A stretch of 64,000 bases of DNA from Neorhizobium huautlense (lineage in GTDB: Bacteria > Pseudomonadota > Alphaproteobacteria > Rhizobiales > Rhizobiaceae), in assembly GCF_002968575.1 (NCBI RefSeq), contig NZ_PVBM01000002.1:62001-126000 (forward strand), in the 5' to 3' direction. Below the pieces are notes generated by a model. That model searched no databases. It had not been told where the DNA came from and saw nothing but the letters and a program-made list of their open reading frames with translations. Of this stretch, positions 17,482 through 27,194 are shown in pieces; the stretch's first letter is position 1, and the number at the start of each line of letters is the position of its first letter. The position numbers and the translations under genes were made by a program.

Positions 17482-18057
17482 TCAGTTCTTGATATTGGTG
17501 GAATCGATCCAGCCAATATTGCCGTCGTTGCGGCGGTACACGATGTTCAACTCTTCCTTGCCGGGGCTGCGGAACAGCAGCACAGGCTCGTCGGTCATAT
17601 CCAGCGCCATCACGGCGGTTGCGACCGACATCGTCTTCAAAGGTTTTGAGCTTTCCGCGACGATGGTCGGCGCAAAATCCTCAGGCACTTCGTCTGCTTC
17701 ATCCGGTACGCGGTCCATGACCGTATATGCGACTTCGGCATGGCCATTCAGGTGGTTGCCGGCATGATGATCCTTGAGGCGCCTCTTGTAGCGGCGCAGC
17801 CGCTTTTCGATCCGCTCAGCTGCGGCATCGAAACTGCCCTGTGGATCGTTTGCTTCCCCTGCCGCATGCAAGACGATCCCGGTGTCGAGATGCACTTTGC
17901 AGTCGGCCGAAAAACGCGAGCCGGATTTTTCTACAATGACTTGGCTCGAATATCCCCCGTCGAAATATTTCGTAACCGCCTCACCGATCTGTCCCTCGAT
18001 CCGCTGACGGAACGATTCGCCGATTTCCATATGCTTACCGGATACACGGACACCCAT
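17482..18057 (-). CDS. hpf: Hibernation promoting factor (long form)
   Basis: A 191-residue ribosome hibernation factor. The N-terminal S30AE domain (1-105) contains VRVSGKHMEIGESFRQRIE and RLRRYKRRLKDHH. The C-terminal dimerisation domain (130-190) is PLKTMSVATAVMALDMTDEP ... NVIYRRNDG-like with GWID near the end. Both domains mark the long form that makes 100S ribosomes without RMF. I chose the ATG at 18057 with GAAGGA nine bases upstream. It lies between rpoN and ptsN. Confidence 0.95.
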   Translation of the reverse strand: MGVRVSGKHMEIGESFRQRIEGQIGEAVTKYFDGGYSSQVIVEKSGSRFSADCKVHLDTGIVLHAAGEANDPQGSFDAAAERIEKRLRRYKRRLKDHHAGNHLNGHAEVAYTVMDRVPDEADEVPEDFAPTIVAESSKPLKTMSVATAVMALDMTDEPVLLFRSPGKEELNIVYRRNDGNIGWIDSTNIKN

Positions 18058-18312
18058 GGAATTTTTCCTTCTTGTCGTGACTTGCGTGTTCAGTCTACGC
18101 CAAGCCGCCCCCTCATCCAAGCCACTCGCATGCGACAAGGTCAAATTGCTGCAATCTTTGCCCAGCTGGTTGTCGGGGATGCCTAAAGCCTATGTCCCGT
18201 GCAATTGCGGCGGGCTTCTAGCCCCCGGAGCCTTAAATGTCAACGGTTGGGGAACTTGGGAATTTTACGTAGCCCTCCACGACGTCAGGGCAGGTTTTTC
18301 GTCAAGATGAGG

Positions 18313-19872
18313 TTAGAAGGCAGCCACTTTTGCAAGCGCTCGCTTCTCCCGGCGTCGCTGAACAGAAGACGGAATGTTCATTGCCTCCCGGTATTTGGCG
18401 ACAGTCCGGCGGGCGAGATCGACACCGCCGCGTTTCAGGCTGATGACGATGTCATCGTCGGAGAGGACCGCCTCGGGCGTTTCCTGTGCGATCAGTTGGC
18501 GAATACGGTGCCGCACCGCTTCGGCGGAGTGATTGTCCCCGCCTTCTTCCGCCGAACCGATTGAGACGGTGAAGAAATATTTGAGCTCGAACAGACCCCG
18601 GGGCGTAAGCATGTATTTGTTTGAGGTGACCCGGCTTACCGTCGATTCATGCATTTTGATCGCCTCGGCCACCGTCTTGAGGTTGAGCGGTCTCAAGTGA
18701 TCGACGCCGTGCATCAGGAAGGCGTCCTGCTGGCGGACGATTTCAGCCGCCACCTTGATGATCGTCCGGGCGCGCTGGTCGAGGCTGCGGGTCAGCCAGT
18801 TCGCGTTCTGCATGCATTCCGAAAGGAAATTGTGGTCCTCGCCACTTCTCGGGCAGCTCTTCGAAACCGTCTGGAAATACGCCTGGTTGACTAGGACGCG
18901 CGGCAGTGTGTCGGGATTGAGTTCGATCATCCAGGTGCCATCAGGCGCAGCGCGGACGACGATATCAGGGGAAATCGTCTCCGAGGCGCCACGTTCAAAG
19001 CTGGCGCCGGGCTTCGGATTCAGCCCGCGAATTTCCGCCAGCATGTCGATCAGGTCCTCGTCGTCGACGCCGCAAATCTTTCGAAGCGAGGCGAAGTCGC
19101 GTTTGGCGAGCAGTTCGAGATGCCGGACGAGAGCGTCCATGGCGGGGTCCAGCCGATCCTTCTGGCGAAGTTGGATCGCTAGGCATTCGCTGAGCGACCG
19201 TGCGAAGACGCCGGGCGGATCGAGCGTCTGCAGCTTGTTCAGGATGGCTTCCACATCGTCGCAGGACTTGCCGAGCCGGGTGGCTGTTTCTTCGATGGCG
19301 CCTTGCAGGTAACCCGCCTCGTCGAGTTGATCGACCAGATGCTGCGCGATCAGCCGGTCGGCCGTGCCGGTGATGAGAAACGGGATCTGCTGGTTCAGGT
19401 GGTCGCGCAATGTCACTTGGCCGGCGACGAACTCGTTCAGATCGTAATCGTCGCCGGATTCTCCGCCCGGCATCGACTTCCACTGGCTCAGCAATTCTGG
19501 TGCATCGGCACGGCGGGCTGGTCCGTCGTCCGGAAAGACGTTTTCAAATCCCGTATCGAGACCTTCGCCAAGACGCTCGGCAGTTATGGCGGAGTTGCCC
19601 TCGTACCAGCGGCCGTCGCTGGAGATGTGGAGGGCTTCGCCGCTTCCGCCGTCGGCTTCCGGGAAGGTTTCCTCGTTTTCAAAGCCTGTTTCCGTGCCGC
19701 CATCGATCTCGCCTGGCGCAATTTCGAGCAGCGGGTTCTTCTCGACTTCCTGTGCGATGAACTGGTTGAGCTCGAAATGCGTCATCTGCAGCAGTTGAAT
19801 GGATTGCATCAACTGCGGCGTCATCACCAGCGACTGGGTCTGCTTCAGAAAAAGGCTGGCGGATAAACCCAT
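18313..19872 (-). CDS. rpoN: RpoN, sigma-54 RNA polymerase factor
   Basis: A 519-residue sigma-54 that needs AAA+ activators and controls nitrogen fixation and assimilation genes in rhizobia. The Gln-rich N-terminal region (SLVMTPQLMQSIQLLQM) contacts activators, an acidic stretch follows (60-110), the HTH is around MHESTVSRVTSNKYMLTPRG, and the C-terminal RpoN box is ARRTVAKYREAMNIPSS. I chose the ATG at 19872 (MGLSASLFLKQTQ) from the family's usual start; an ATG at 19917 is possible. lptB is 169 bp upstream, hpf 255 bp downstream. Confidence 0.97.
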   Translation of the reverse strand: MGLSASLFLKQTQSLVMTPQLMQSIQLLQMTHFELNQFIAQEVEKNPLLEIAPGEIDGGTETGFENEETFPEADGGSGEALHISSDGRWYEGNSAITAERLGEGLDTGFENVFPDDGPARRADAPELLSQWKSMPGGESGDDYDLNEFVAGQVTLRDHLNQQIPFLITGTADRLIAQHLVDQLDEAGYLQGAIEETATRLGKSCDDVEAILNKLQTLDPPGVFARSLSECLAIQLRQKDRLDPAMDALVRHLELLAKRDFASLRKICGVDDEDLIDMLAEIRGLNPKPGASFERGASETISPDIVVRAAPDGTWMIELNPDTLPRVLVNQAYFQTVSKSCPRSGEDHNFLSECMQNANWLTRSLDQRARTIIKVAAEIVRQQDAFLMHGVDHLRPLNLKTVAEAIKMHESTVSRVTSNKYMLTPRGLFELKYFFTVSIGSAEEGGDNHSAEAVRHRIRQLIAQETPEAVLSDDDIVISLKRGGVDLARRTVAKYREAMNIPSSVQRRREKRALAKVAAF

Positions 19873-20041
19873 GGCGGACGCGAAACTCCCCTGATATCCC
19901 CTTGGCTGTTCCGTCATGAAACAGCGCAGCGCGCCTTCGGCCATCCCCGCACATAGCCAAATTTGCATCTGGCACAAGAATTGCTTTTTTGAAAGATTTG
20001 GTCAAGCGCCGCAGTACGGGAAAGTAAATTTCTTCCGCGCG

Positions 20042-20848
20042 CTACAGGCTAAACTTGTCGCCCAGGTAAAGGCGGCGAACATCGGGATTGTTGACGATGT
20101 CATCGGCCCGACCATGGGTCAGGACTTCGCCTGCGTGAATGATGTAGGCGCGATCGATGAGGCCGAGCGTCTCGCGAACGTTGTGATCCGTTATCAGAAC
20201 GCCGATGCCGCGTGCCGTCAAGTGGCGCACGAGGTTCTGAATATCGGAAACCGAAATCGGGTCGACGCCTGCAAAAGGTTCGTCGAGCAGCATGAAGGCC
20301 GGGTCGGTCGCAAGTGCGCGGGCGATTTCGAGCCTCCGCCGTTCGCCGCCGGACAGAGCGACTGCCGCGGACTTACGAAGCTGGCTGATATGGAATTCTT
20401 CCAGAAGCTCGTCGAGCTTGCGCTCCCGCTTGTCCTTGTCCGGTTCGTGCACTTCGAGCACGGCACGAATATTTTCCTCCACCGTCAGGCCGCGAAAAAT
20501 CGACGCTTCCTGGGGCAGGTAGCCGACGCCGAGCCGAGCCCGGCGATACATCGGCATATGGGTGACCTCGTTGCCGTTGATGGCGATCATGCCTTCATCG
20601 ACCGGTACGAGCCCGGTAATCATGTAGAAGCAGGTTGTCTTGCCCGCGCCGTTCGGTCCGAGCAGCCCGACCGCCTCGCCGCGGCGCACGACCAGCGAGA
20701 CGCCGTTGACGACGCGGCGCGTATCATAGGTCTTGGAAAGGCCGTGCGCCACCAATGTCCCCTCGTAGCGCGCTTTGTCGCGTGCAACGAAGGGTTCTGG
20801 CGCAGACGGCTTCCTGGCCGACAGACGGGAGAGCAACGGTGTTTTCAC
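20042..20848 (-). CDS. lptB: LptB, LPS export ABC transporter ATPase
   Basis: A 268-residue ATPase driving LPS extraction from the inner membrane with LptF, LptG and LptC. Walker A is GPNGAGKTT, the signature is LSGGERRRLEIARAL, Walker B is FMLLDEPFAGVDP and the switch His follows in LITDHNVRETL. The N-terminal 30 residues are a longer basic extension than in enterics. It follows lptA by 12 bp and precedes rpoN. lptF and lptG are not in the window. Confidence 0.97.
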   Translation of the reverse strand: MKTPLLSRLSARKPSAPEPFVARDKARYEGTLVAHGLSKTYDTRRVVNGVSLVVRRGEAVGLLGPNGAGKTTCFYMITGLVPVDEGMIAINGNEVTHMPMYRRARLGVGYLPQEASIFRGLTVEENIRAVLEVHEPDKDKRERKLDELLEEFHISQLRKSAAVALSGGERRRLEIARALATDPAFMLLDEPFAGVDPISVSDIQNLVRHLTARGIGVLITDHNVRETLGLIDRAYIIHAGEVLTHGRADDIVNNPDVRRLYLGDKFSL

Positions 20849-20860
20849 GAGATATGTCTA

Positions 20861-21424
20861 TTATTGCTTCTGTTGCGGCTGCCGCGACTTCGGGTCGAGC
20901 AGGATTTCGACCCGGCCGCCGCAGGCATCGAGCTTGGCTTGGCCCGTTTCCATCAGCACCGTCAGCTTACAGCCCTTAAAGACGTTGGGGCCTTCCGACA
21001 GGACAACCTGCTTTCCTGAAAGCACGAAGGTTTGTGTCGCCATGTCGAACTCGCCTTTTTCGGCGGTCGCCTGCTGGGTGCCGGAGGTCAGGAAAACGGT
21101 ATCGTCCAGGAAGATCTTATCGATATTGGCGTTGCCGGACGTTACGGACGCGCCTTCACCGGTATAGAGGACGGTCATCTTGCCGGCCTTCATCGTGGTC
21201 GAGCCTTGCACGACCTGGACGTTGCCGGTGAAGAAGGCTTTCTTTTCCTGTTCCTTGATCTCGAGCTGATCGCTCTGGATCTGGATCGGCTGGTCGTTGG
21301 AGAGCTTCAGGCCCTCCATCTGGCTGGTTGTCGATTGGGCGGAGGCTGTTGCGGCAAAACAGCACGCGAAGCTTGCCGCGATCAAGAATGCGGTATTCCG
21401 GTTGAGAAGGCGGCGATTAGTCAT
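20861..21424 (-). CDS. lptA: LptA, periplasmic LPS transport protein
   Basis: A 187-residue periplasmic protein that bridges LPS from LptC to LptD. A signal peptide is clear (residues 1-29, FLIAASFACCFAATASAQS). The OstA-like beta-jellyroll follows (DQPIQIQSDQLEIKEQEKKAFFTGNVQVVQG ... AEKGEFDMATQTFVLSGKQVVL, given here as landmarks at about 43-73 and 117-140). Two Cys are rare and one lies near the C-terminus. It begins 12 bp after lptC. Confidence 0.93.
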   Translation of the reverse strand: MTNRRLLNRNTAFLIAASFACCFAATASAQSTTSQMEGLKLSNDQPIQIQSDQLEIKEQEKKAFFTGNVQVVQGSTTMKAGKMTVLYTGEGASVTSGNANIDKIFLDDTVFLTSGTQQATAEKGEFDMATQTFVLSGKQVVLSEGPNVFKGCKLTVLMETGQAKLDACGGRVEILLDPKSRQPQQKQ

Positions 21425-21436
21425 GACGGCCGGGCT

Positions 21437-22105
21437 CTATTTGCCTTGGTTGCGGATGGCGGTAGGATCGAGATGGACGCGAACCTGACCTTTGAAGGTG
21501 ATGGTGCGTCCCTTATCCGTTATCTTTAAAGAGTCTGCAACAATCGAACCTTCCTTCATCGAAATGTCGACGGGATCGGGCGTATCCATGACGCCGGCAT
21601 TGACATCGAGATGTGCGGATTTGAAGCGGGCGGTGATCCCGTTGGAGAGGTTGACGTCGAAGGGAGCGGTGAGGTCGAGCATGTCGGTGCCGCGGTCGAA
21701 ATCGGCGCCGGTGGCAATCACGCGGGCGATCACGTCGTCGTTGACGGGTACGGCGGCCTTGACGTTTTCAAGCGTGATCTTGTTCGGGTTCTCGATATCT
21801 TGAAGGGCGCGGTTGGCCGTCATCGAATAGCTGATGCCGTCATTGTTGCGGCCGGAAATGGCTGGCCGTTCCATGACGATCTTGCCGTTCTCGATGCGGG
21901 CGTTTTCGATGGACAGATTTTCCGGCAAATAGGCGCGGATGATGGAAACGCCGATGAATGCCGCCGAGATCACGGCTGCGGCGATTGGCAACAGGACCTT
22001 CAGCTTCCGTACCATGGCGGAATGCGCAAGCGCGGCCTGATATGCATCCGCCTGGGGCTGCAGCGCCAGCGCAAGGCCTGCCGTTTTTCGGATATTCTGC
22101 AGCAT
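21437..22105 (-). CDS. lptC: LptC, LPS export inner-membrane anchor
   Basis: A 222-residue bitopic protein that recruits LptA to the LptBFG complex. The single membrane segment is at about 33-55 (VLLPIAAAVISAAFIGVSII), followed by a periplasmic jellyroll. ITFKGQVRVHLDPT near the end is typical of the alphaproteobacterial LptC. The start is uncertain: MLQNIRKTAGLALAL at 22105 fits the family, but GAAGGA is rather far upstream, and an ATG at 22213 is also in frame. It is the first gene of the minus-strand lpt-rpoN cluster and diverges from sppA. Confidence 0.88.
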   Translation of the reverse strand: MLQNIRKTAGLALALQPQADAYQAALAHSAMVRKLKVLLPIAAAVISAAFIGVSIIRAYLPENLSIENARIENGKIVMERPAISGRNNDGISYSMTANRALQDIENPNKITLENVKAAVPVNDDVIARVIATGADFDRGTDMLDLTAPFDVNLSNGITARFKSAHLDVNAGVMDTPDPVDISMKEGSIVADSLKITDKGRTITFKGQVRVHLDPTAIRNQGK

Positions 22106-22315
22106 GGGTGCCGGATAGGTCCTTCTTTGCCTGCCACCGCCGCGGCGCCATTCGAATGGCGCCGGCATGCATCGGGCAGGCTTTCGTTGTCCGCCAATAT
22201 GGTTTTTATTCATCAACAAACAATAACGGACAATATAAAAACGTGATGTGCGCCGCTGCAAAACGCGCTAGAGAGCCTATTTAGCAACGGAAGCGCATTT
22301 CAAAGGGCATTTTCC

Positions 22316-23272
22316 ATGGATCAAATGGCAATCGCGGACAGGCGGAACCTGCGCCGCAAGCTGAGCTTCTGGCGTATCGTCGCCCTGGTTTTCCTGGTCG
22401 GCATCGGCTTCGCGCTCTATCGCACTGCTTTTGGCGAAGGCGCCGGATCCGCGGTGCCCCATGTTGCCCGTATCGAGATTTCGGGGCTGATCACCGATGA
22501 CAAGGAACTGCTGGAGCGGCTCGAGCGGATCGCCGAGAGCGACCGCGCCAAAGCCCTCGTCGTTTCGATCTCTTCGCCCGGCGGTACGACTTACGGCGGG
22601 GAGCGTATTTTCAAGGCCATCCGCAAGGTGGCGGAAAAAAAGCCCGTCGTTTCGGATATCCGCACCCTTGCTGCCTCGGCCGGTTACATGATCGCCACTG
22701 CAGGCGATCAGATCGTCGCTGGCGAAAGCTCGATTACCGGTTCGATCGGCGTGATCTTTCAGTATCCGCAGGTCGATGAGGTGATGAAGAAGGTCGGTGT
22801 TTCGCTGGAAGAGATCAAATCGGCGCCGCTGAAGGCTGAGCCTTCTCCCTTCCACCCGGCGAGCGAAGAAGCAAAGACGATGATCCGCAACATGGTGATG
22901 GACAGCTATGCCTGGTTCGTCGATCTCGTTGCAGACCGCCGGAAGCTGCCGCGCGACGAGGTGCTGAAGCTCGCAGACGGGGCGATCTTCACGGGTCGCC
23001 AGGCGCTAACGGCCAAACTGGTCGACAAGCTCGGCGGCGACGAGGACATCCGCGTTTATCTGGAATCGCGTGGCGTCTCTAAGGACCTGCCGGTTGTCGA
23101 CTGGAAGGAGCGGAACTCGTCGTCGTCCTTCTGGCTTGCGAGCATGCTTGGCCAGTTCGTCAAGCAGACCGGCCTGGGCGAGGCCATCGCGCCGGATATG
23201 CTCCGCATCTTCGGCGCGGACAAGTTGTTCCTTGACGGTCTGGTCTCGGTTTGGCAGGTTGGGCGCGGTTGA
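22316..23272 (+). CDS. sppA: SppA, signal peptide peptidase (short form)
   Basis: A 318-residue membrane serine protease that degrades cleaved signal peptides. One N-terminal membrane segment lies at about 18-36. The ClpP-like core has SISSPGGTTYGGERIF (oxyanion loop), LAASAGYMIAT with the nucleophile near Ser121, GSIGVIFQ, and EEIKSAPLKAEPSPFHP with the catalytic Lys near 168. The length marks the short form seen in Gram-positives and alphaproteobacteria. ihfB starts 26 bp downstream. Confidence 0.95.
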   Translation: MDQMAIADRRNLRRKLSFWRIVALVFLVGIGFALYRTAFGEGAGSAVPHVARIEISGLITDDKELLERLERIAESDRAKALVVSISSPGGTTYGGERIFKAIRKVAEKKPVVSDIRTLAASAGYMIATAGDQIVAGESSITGSIGVIFQYPQVDEVMKKVGVSLEEIKSAPLKAEPSPFHPASEEAKTMIRNMVMDSYAWFVDLVADRRKLPRDEVLKLADGAIFTGRQALTAKLVDKLGGDEDIRVYLESRGVSKDLPVVDWKERNSSSSFWLASMLGQFVKQTGLGEAIAPDMLRIFGADKLFLDGLVSVWQVGRG

Positions 23273-23298
23273 AAATCTAGTTTTTTCAGGGGGCAACC

Positions 23299-23598
23299 GT
23301 GATCAAGTCAGAACTGGTGCAGATCGTTGCAGCTCGCAATCCGCATCTCTACCATCGCGACGTCGAGAACATCGTGAACGCCGTGCTCGACGAGATCACG
23401 GATGCCCTTGCCGCCGGAAACCGGGTCGAATTGCGTGGCTTCGGCGCCTTTTCGGTGAAGAATCGTCCCTCCCGTTCCGGCCGCAACCCGCGCACCGGCG
23501 AAAGTGTGTTCGTGGAAGAGAAATGGGTTCCCTTCTTCAAAACCGGCAAGGAACTCCGCGAACGCCTGAATCCGGATCTTGCCGACGAAGAGGATTAA
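23299..23598 (+). CDS. ihfB: Integration host factor subunit beta
   Basis: A 99-residue HU/IHF-family DNA-bending protein that pairs with IHF-alpha; in rhizobia it assists sigma-54 promoters. [21 protein letters not shown] is the helical half. [31 protein letters not shown] is the family's DNA-contact arm and C-terminal helix. The start is GTG with AGGGGGC upstream. sppA is 26 bp upstream, an arrangement common in the order. Confidence 0.96.
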   Translation: MIKSELVQIVAARNPHLYHRDVENIVNAVLDEITDALAAGNRVELRGFGAFSVKNRPSRSGRNPRTGESVFVEEKWVPFFKTGKELRERLNPDLADEED

Positions 23599-23703
23599 TC
23601 CTCTGTGGCGCGGCTTTGCGTCGCCCTTGAAACCCCATAAAGCGCGCCTATTCTGCAACAGACGCCGGTAAAGCGGCGATTGACCTGTTGCCGGAGATTA
23701 CCC

Positions 23704-24039
23704 ATGGACAAGCTCAAAAAGATCCTCAGCCTCGTGATCTTCGTGCCGCTCGGGATCATATTGATCGTGCTGGCGGTGGCGAACCGTCAGATGGTGACGC
23801 TTGCACTCAATCCATTCCGGCCGGAAGACAGCGTGCTGGCCGTCAGCGCGCCTTTCTTCCTGTTCCTGTTTCTTGCCCTTCTCTTTGGCATGCTGGTCGG
23901 CGCGGCTGTGACCTGGTGGAGCCAGGGCAGGCATCGCAAGCAGGCTCGTGTCGAGGCACGCGAGGCAGTGCGCTGGCAGAAGGAACACAAGGCTGCCGTA
24001 GGCGGTCAGCCGGCCTCTCGGCAACTGGTTTCCAAATAG
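23704..24039 (+). CDS. LapA-domain (DUF1049) inner-membrane protein
   Basis: A 111-residue protein with two membrane segments (about 9-27, IVFVPLGIILIVLAVANRQ, and 45-75, LAVSAPFFLFLFLALLFGML) and a basic cytosolic tail. The layout matches LapA-domain proteins, some of which take part in LPS control (LapA binds LapB in enterics). The partner lapB is not in the window. I chose ATG 23704 because the hydrophobic N-terminus starts with MDKLKKIL and GGAG lies upstream. It is 105 bp after ihfB. Confidence 0.8.
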   Translation: MDKLKKILSLVIFVPLGIILIVLAVANRQMVTLALNPFRPEDSVLAVSAPFFLFLFLALLFGMLVGAAVTWWSQGRHRKQARVEAREAVRWQKEHKAAVGGQPASRQLVSK

Positions 24040-24051
24040 ACGGGCTTTGGC

Positions 24052-24507
24052 CTAAGCTTGCCCGGTCTTTGCCATCACCGCTTTGTTGAAGTCTGCAAAG
24101 AACTGGCCGGCGAGTTTTTGCGATGTCGAATCGATGAGGCGAGAGCCGAGCTGGGCGAGCTTGCCGCCGACCTGCGCTTTCGTCGAATAGCGCAGCAAGG
24201 TTTCGGAGCCGTCTTCCAGCAGCGTCACGGTTGCCGATCCCTTGGCGAAACCGGCGATACCGCCCTTGCCTTCACCGGAAATCGTGTAGCTCTCCGGCGG
24301 GTTGACGTCGGACAAGGTCACTTCGCCGGAAAAATTCGCCGAAACCGGACCGATCTTCAGCTTGACCGCCGCGACAAGTTCGGTCGGCGATTTCTGCTCA
24401 AGCGTCTGACAGCCCGGAATGCACTGGCGGAGAATTTCCGGATCGTTGAGTGCCTCCCACACCACTTGGCGGGGTGCTGCAATTCGTTCTTCGCCGCCCA
24501 TATCCAT
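24052..24507 (-). CDS. CoxG-like SRPBCC-family protein
   Basis: A 151-residue START-like (SRPBCC) single-domain protein. MDMGGEERIAAPRQVVWEAL, DPEILRQCIPGCQTLE and SISSTSQKLA-like DSTSQKLAGQFFADFNKAV match the carbon-monoxide dehydrogenase subunit G family. CoxG proteins sit with molybdenum hydroxylases and are linked to enzyme maturation or membrane attachment. No such hydroxylase genes lie here, so the specific role is open. It is convergent with the LapA-like gene, 12 bp away. Confidence 0.87.
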   Translation of the reverse strand: MDMGGEERIAAPRQVVWEALNDPEILRQCIPGCQTLEQKSPTELVAAVKLKIGPVSANFSGEVTLSDVNPPESYTISGEGKGGIAGFAKGSATVTLLEDGSETLLRYSTKAQVGGKLAQLGSRLIDSTSQKLAGQFFADFNKAVMAKTGQA

Positions 24508-24681
24508 GTCGTGATCCTCCCAAGACCTGTGGCGGTACTATTGCTGCGGCGTCTCGTTTTGCCAAGGGGAACATTGGTGGGCGTGTGGCCCGATGAATAA
24601 AACGCGGCATCTGTCCGGCAGTGACTTTGAAGAATGCCGGGCAAATGCTATCTGCTGCCCCACGATTACCAATCTGAGCGG

Positions 24682-25794
24682 ATGAGCGCATTGAAGAACA
24701 AGGAAAGGCGGCCGGCAAAGAAGGTTCAGGCCGCTGCCCCAAAAACGGCTGCGCGCGGTCCGGCGGCGTCAGCCAAGCCGCAGCCGGCAAGGCAGGCGGC
24801 CCGCGCCCCGGAGAAGGCCGCAAAGCATGCGGCCGCAACGGCACCAGCGGAAACGCGCGCGCTTCTTGCCCGCCAGGGGGAGAGGCCGGTTGAACGGGTG
24901 CCGGTCATCCTGGAATCCTCCGGCGCAGGTGATTTCCACCTGATCGACAGCGGCAACGGCTTGAAGCTGGAGCAATACGGTCCGTATCGCATCGTCCGGC
25001 CGGAGGCGCAGGCGCTCTGGCAGCCGTCGCTTCCCGCCCATGTATGGGAAAAGGCGGATGCGGTCTTCACCGGTGATACGGACGAGGACGGCATGGGCCG
25101 CTGGCGTTTCCCGAAGGATGTTCTTGGCGAAACCTGGCCGCTATCGCTGCTCGGGGTTGATTTTCTCGGCCGCTTCACGGCCTTCCGGCATGTCGGCGTC
25201 TTTCCCGAGCAGATCGTTCATTGGGACTGGATGAAGCGTCGGGCCGAGGAGGCGAACCGCCCTGTCAAGGTGCTGAATCTCTTTGGTTACACCGGTGTGG
25301 CCTCACTTGTTGCAGCCGCCGCTGGCGCCGAGGTCACGCACGTTGATGCCTCCAAAAAGGCAATCGGCTGGGCCCGCGAAAACCAGGCGCTGGCGCGGCT
25401 TGAAAAGGCGCCGATCCGCTGGATCTGCGAGGATGCCATGAAGTTCATCCTGCGGGAGGAACGCCGTGGCAACCGCTATGACATCATCCTCACCGATCCG
25501 CCAAAATTCGGCCGTGGCCCCAACGGTGAGGTCTGGCAGCTCTTCGATCATTTGCCACTGATGCTGGACATCTGCCGGGAACTGCTTTCGCCGAAAGCGA
25601 TCGGTCTGGTTCTCACGGCCTATTCGATCCGCGCGAGCTTCTATTCCATTCACGAACTGATGCGCGAGACGATGCGCGGTGCAGGCGGCGTGGTGGAATC
25701 CGGCGAACTTGTCATTCGCGAGGCCGGACTGGACGGCAAGAGCCCCGGCCGGGCCTTGTCCACGTCCCTTTTCAGTCGCTGGGTACCCGCATGA
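24682..25794 (+). CDS. Class I SAM-dependent RNA methyltransferase (RlmI-like) with Lys/Ala-rich N-terminus
   Basis: A 370-residue protein. Residues 1-60 are low-complexity, rich in Ala, Lys and Pro, as in RNA-binding tails. The methyltransferase domain has VLNLFGYTGVASLVAAAAGA (motif I), HVDASKKAIGWARENQ and ILTDPPKFGRGPNGE (motif IV), which resembles the 23S rRNA m5C/m2G methyltransferases of the RlmI/RlmK type. The usual N-terminal PUA domain is not evident. The ATG at 24682 is preferred, but 24634 is also in frame. Its stop overlaps the start of the next methyltransferase by four bases (ATGA). Confidence 0.85.
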   Translation: MSALKNKERRPAKKVQAAAPKTAARGPAASAKPQPARQAARAPEKAAKHAAATAPAETRALLARQGERPVERVPVILESSGAGDFHLIDSGNGLKLEQYGPYRIVRPEAQALWQPSLPAHVWEKADAVFTGDTDEDGMGRWRFPKDVLGETWPLSLLGVDFLGRFTAFRHVGVFPEQIVHWDWMKRRAEEANRPVKVLNLFGYTGVASLVAAAAGAEVTHVDASKKAIGWARENQALARLEKAPIRWICEDAMKFILREERRGNRYDIILTDPPKFGRGPNGEVWQLFDHLPLMLDICRELLSPKAIGLVLTAYSIRASFYSIHELMRETMRGAGGVVESGELVIREAGLDGKSPGRALSTSLFSRWVPA

Positions 25795-26651
25795 CCGACG
25801 AATATCACAAGACTGGGCCACGACGCGTCGGCCAGGTGAAGGAAGTCACTTCGCTCGCCAACCCGATCATCAAGGATATCAAGGCGCTAACCAACAAGAA
25901 GGACCGCGAGGAGAGCGGCACTTTCATGGCCGAAGGCCTGAAACTCGTCATCGACGCGCTGGAACTCGGCTGGTCGATCCGCACGCTCGTCTATTCCAAG
26001 GCAGCCAAGGGCAAGCCGCTGGTCGAACAGGTGGCGGCAAAGACCGTGGCACACGGCGGGCTGGTTCTGGAAGTGAGCGAAAAGGTGCTGTCGTCGGTCA
26101 CCCGCCGCGATAATCCCCAAATGGTTGTCGGCATCTTCGAACAGCGCTGGAAGAAGCTCGACGATCTGAAACCGGCCAGGAACGAAACGCTGGTGGCGCT
26201 CGATCGGGTCCGCGATCCGGGCAATCTCGGCACGATCATCCGGACGGCTGATGCGGCGGGAGCGTCCGCCGTTGTCCTCGTCGGCGAATCCACCGATCCG
26301 TTCTCGCTGGAGACGGTTCGTGCCACCATGGGCTCGGTCTTTGCCATGCCGGTGGTGAAATGTTCCGCAGAGGAGTTTCTCGCCTGGCAGAAGCGTTCCG
26401 GCGTCGAGGTCGTGGCCACGCATCTCGCCGGCGCCGTCGACTACCGGACCGTCGATTATGCCGGAAAGCCGGTTGTGCTTTTGATGGGCAACGAGCAGTC
26501 CGGCCTGCCGGACAACCTCGCCAGGGCTGCCGATCGCACGGTCCGGATCCCGCAGCAGGGGAGGGCGGATTCGCTGAACCTCGCCGTCGCCACCGCCATC
26601 ATGCTGTTCGAGGCGCGGCGCCACCTCCTGACCCTGGACGAGAAGAAATGA
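25791..26651 (+). CDS. TrmH/SpoU-family RNA 2'-O-methyltransferase
   Basis: A 286-residue SPOUT methyltransferase. The N-terminal substrate-binding domain (20-100) resembles RlmB and TsnR ([29 protein letters not shown]). The knotted C-terminal domain contains [30 protein letters not shown] and [20 protein letters not shown], the three SpoU motifs. Targets are probably a ribose in 23S rRNA, but tRNA cannot be excluded. The start overlaps the preceding gene by four bases, and its own stop overlaps lspA in the same way, so the three are translationally coupled. Confidence 0.92.
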   Translation: MTDEYHKTGPRRVGQVKEVTSLANPIIKDIKALTNKKDREESGTFMAEGLKLVIDALELGWSIRTLVYSKAAKGKPLVEQVAAKTVAHGGLVLEVSEKVLSSVTRRDNPQMVVGIFEQRWKKLDDLKPARNETLVALDRVRDPGNLGTIIRTADAAGASAVVLVGESTDPFSLETVRATMGSVFAMPVVKCSAEEFLAWQKRSGVEVVATHLAGAVDYRTVDYAGKPVVLLMGNEQSGLPDNLARAADRTVRIPQQGRADSLNLAVATAIMLFEARRHLLTLDEKK

Positions 26652-27139
26652 CCGAACGCGCCACCTTTCTTTCAAGGCCGTTGGTGGCCCTGATCGTCAT
26701 CGTCGTAGCTGTCGTCCTCGATCAGGTGGTGAAGATTGCCGTCGAAAATTATCTTCCCATGGAAGAAGCCGTGCCGTTGCTGCCCGTCCTGGCGCTTTAC
26801 CGCACCTATAATCTGGGCGTCGCTTTCTCCCTTCTCTCGGGAATGGAGCGCGAATTCATCATCGGTATGCGAATCGTCATCGTCGCCTTCGTCGTCTGGC
26901 TCTGGCGGCGCACTCCGAGGGATCGGGCTTTCGCCCATGCGGGCTTCGCATTGATCATTGCTGGTGCGATCGGCAATCTGATCGACGGTTTTCTATATGG
27001 CCACGTGATCGACTACATTCTTTTCCACACGGCAACCTGGTCCTTTGCGGTGTTCAATCTGGCCGATAGCTTTATCACCGTGGGTGCCGGCCTGGTGGTC
27101 CTTGACGAGCTTTTCGGACCGAAAACCGCCGATCAGTAA
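26648..27139 (+). CDS. lspA: LspA, lipoprotein signal peptidase (signal peptidase II)
   Basis: A 163-residue polytopic aspartyl protease that removes signal peptides from diacylglyceryl-modified prolipoproteins. Four membrane segments are visible (about 10-28, 65-85, 93-112, 130-150). The two catalytic Asp are in GNLIDG and FNLADSF. The GNLIDR consensus has Gly instead of Arg here. The ATG overlaps the upstream stop by four bases. The lipid-dependent acyltransferase lnt lies 25 kb downstream. Confidence 0.95.
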   Translation: MTERATFLSRPLVALIVIVVAVVLDQVVKIAVENYLPMEEAVPLLPVLALYRTYNLGVAFSLLSGMEREFIIGMRIVIVAFVVWLWRRTPRDRAFAHAGFALIIAGAIGNLIDGFLYGHVIDYILFHTATWSFAVFNLADSFITVGAGLVVLDELFGPKTADQ

Positions 27140-27194
27140 AATTTTACCTGATTGCTCTAAGGATTGGGAAAGAAACCTCGGTAGTCTTCCCCAT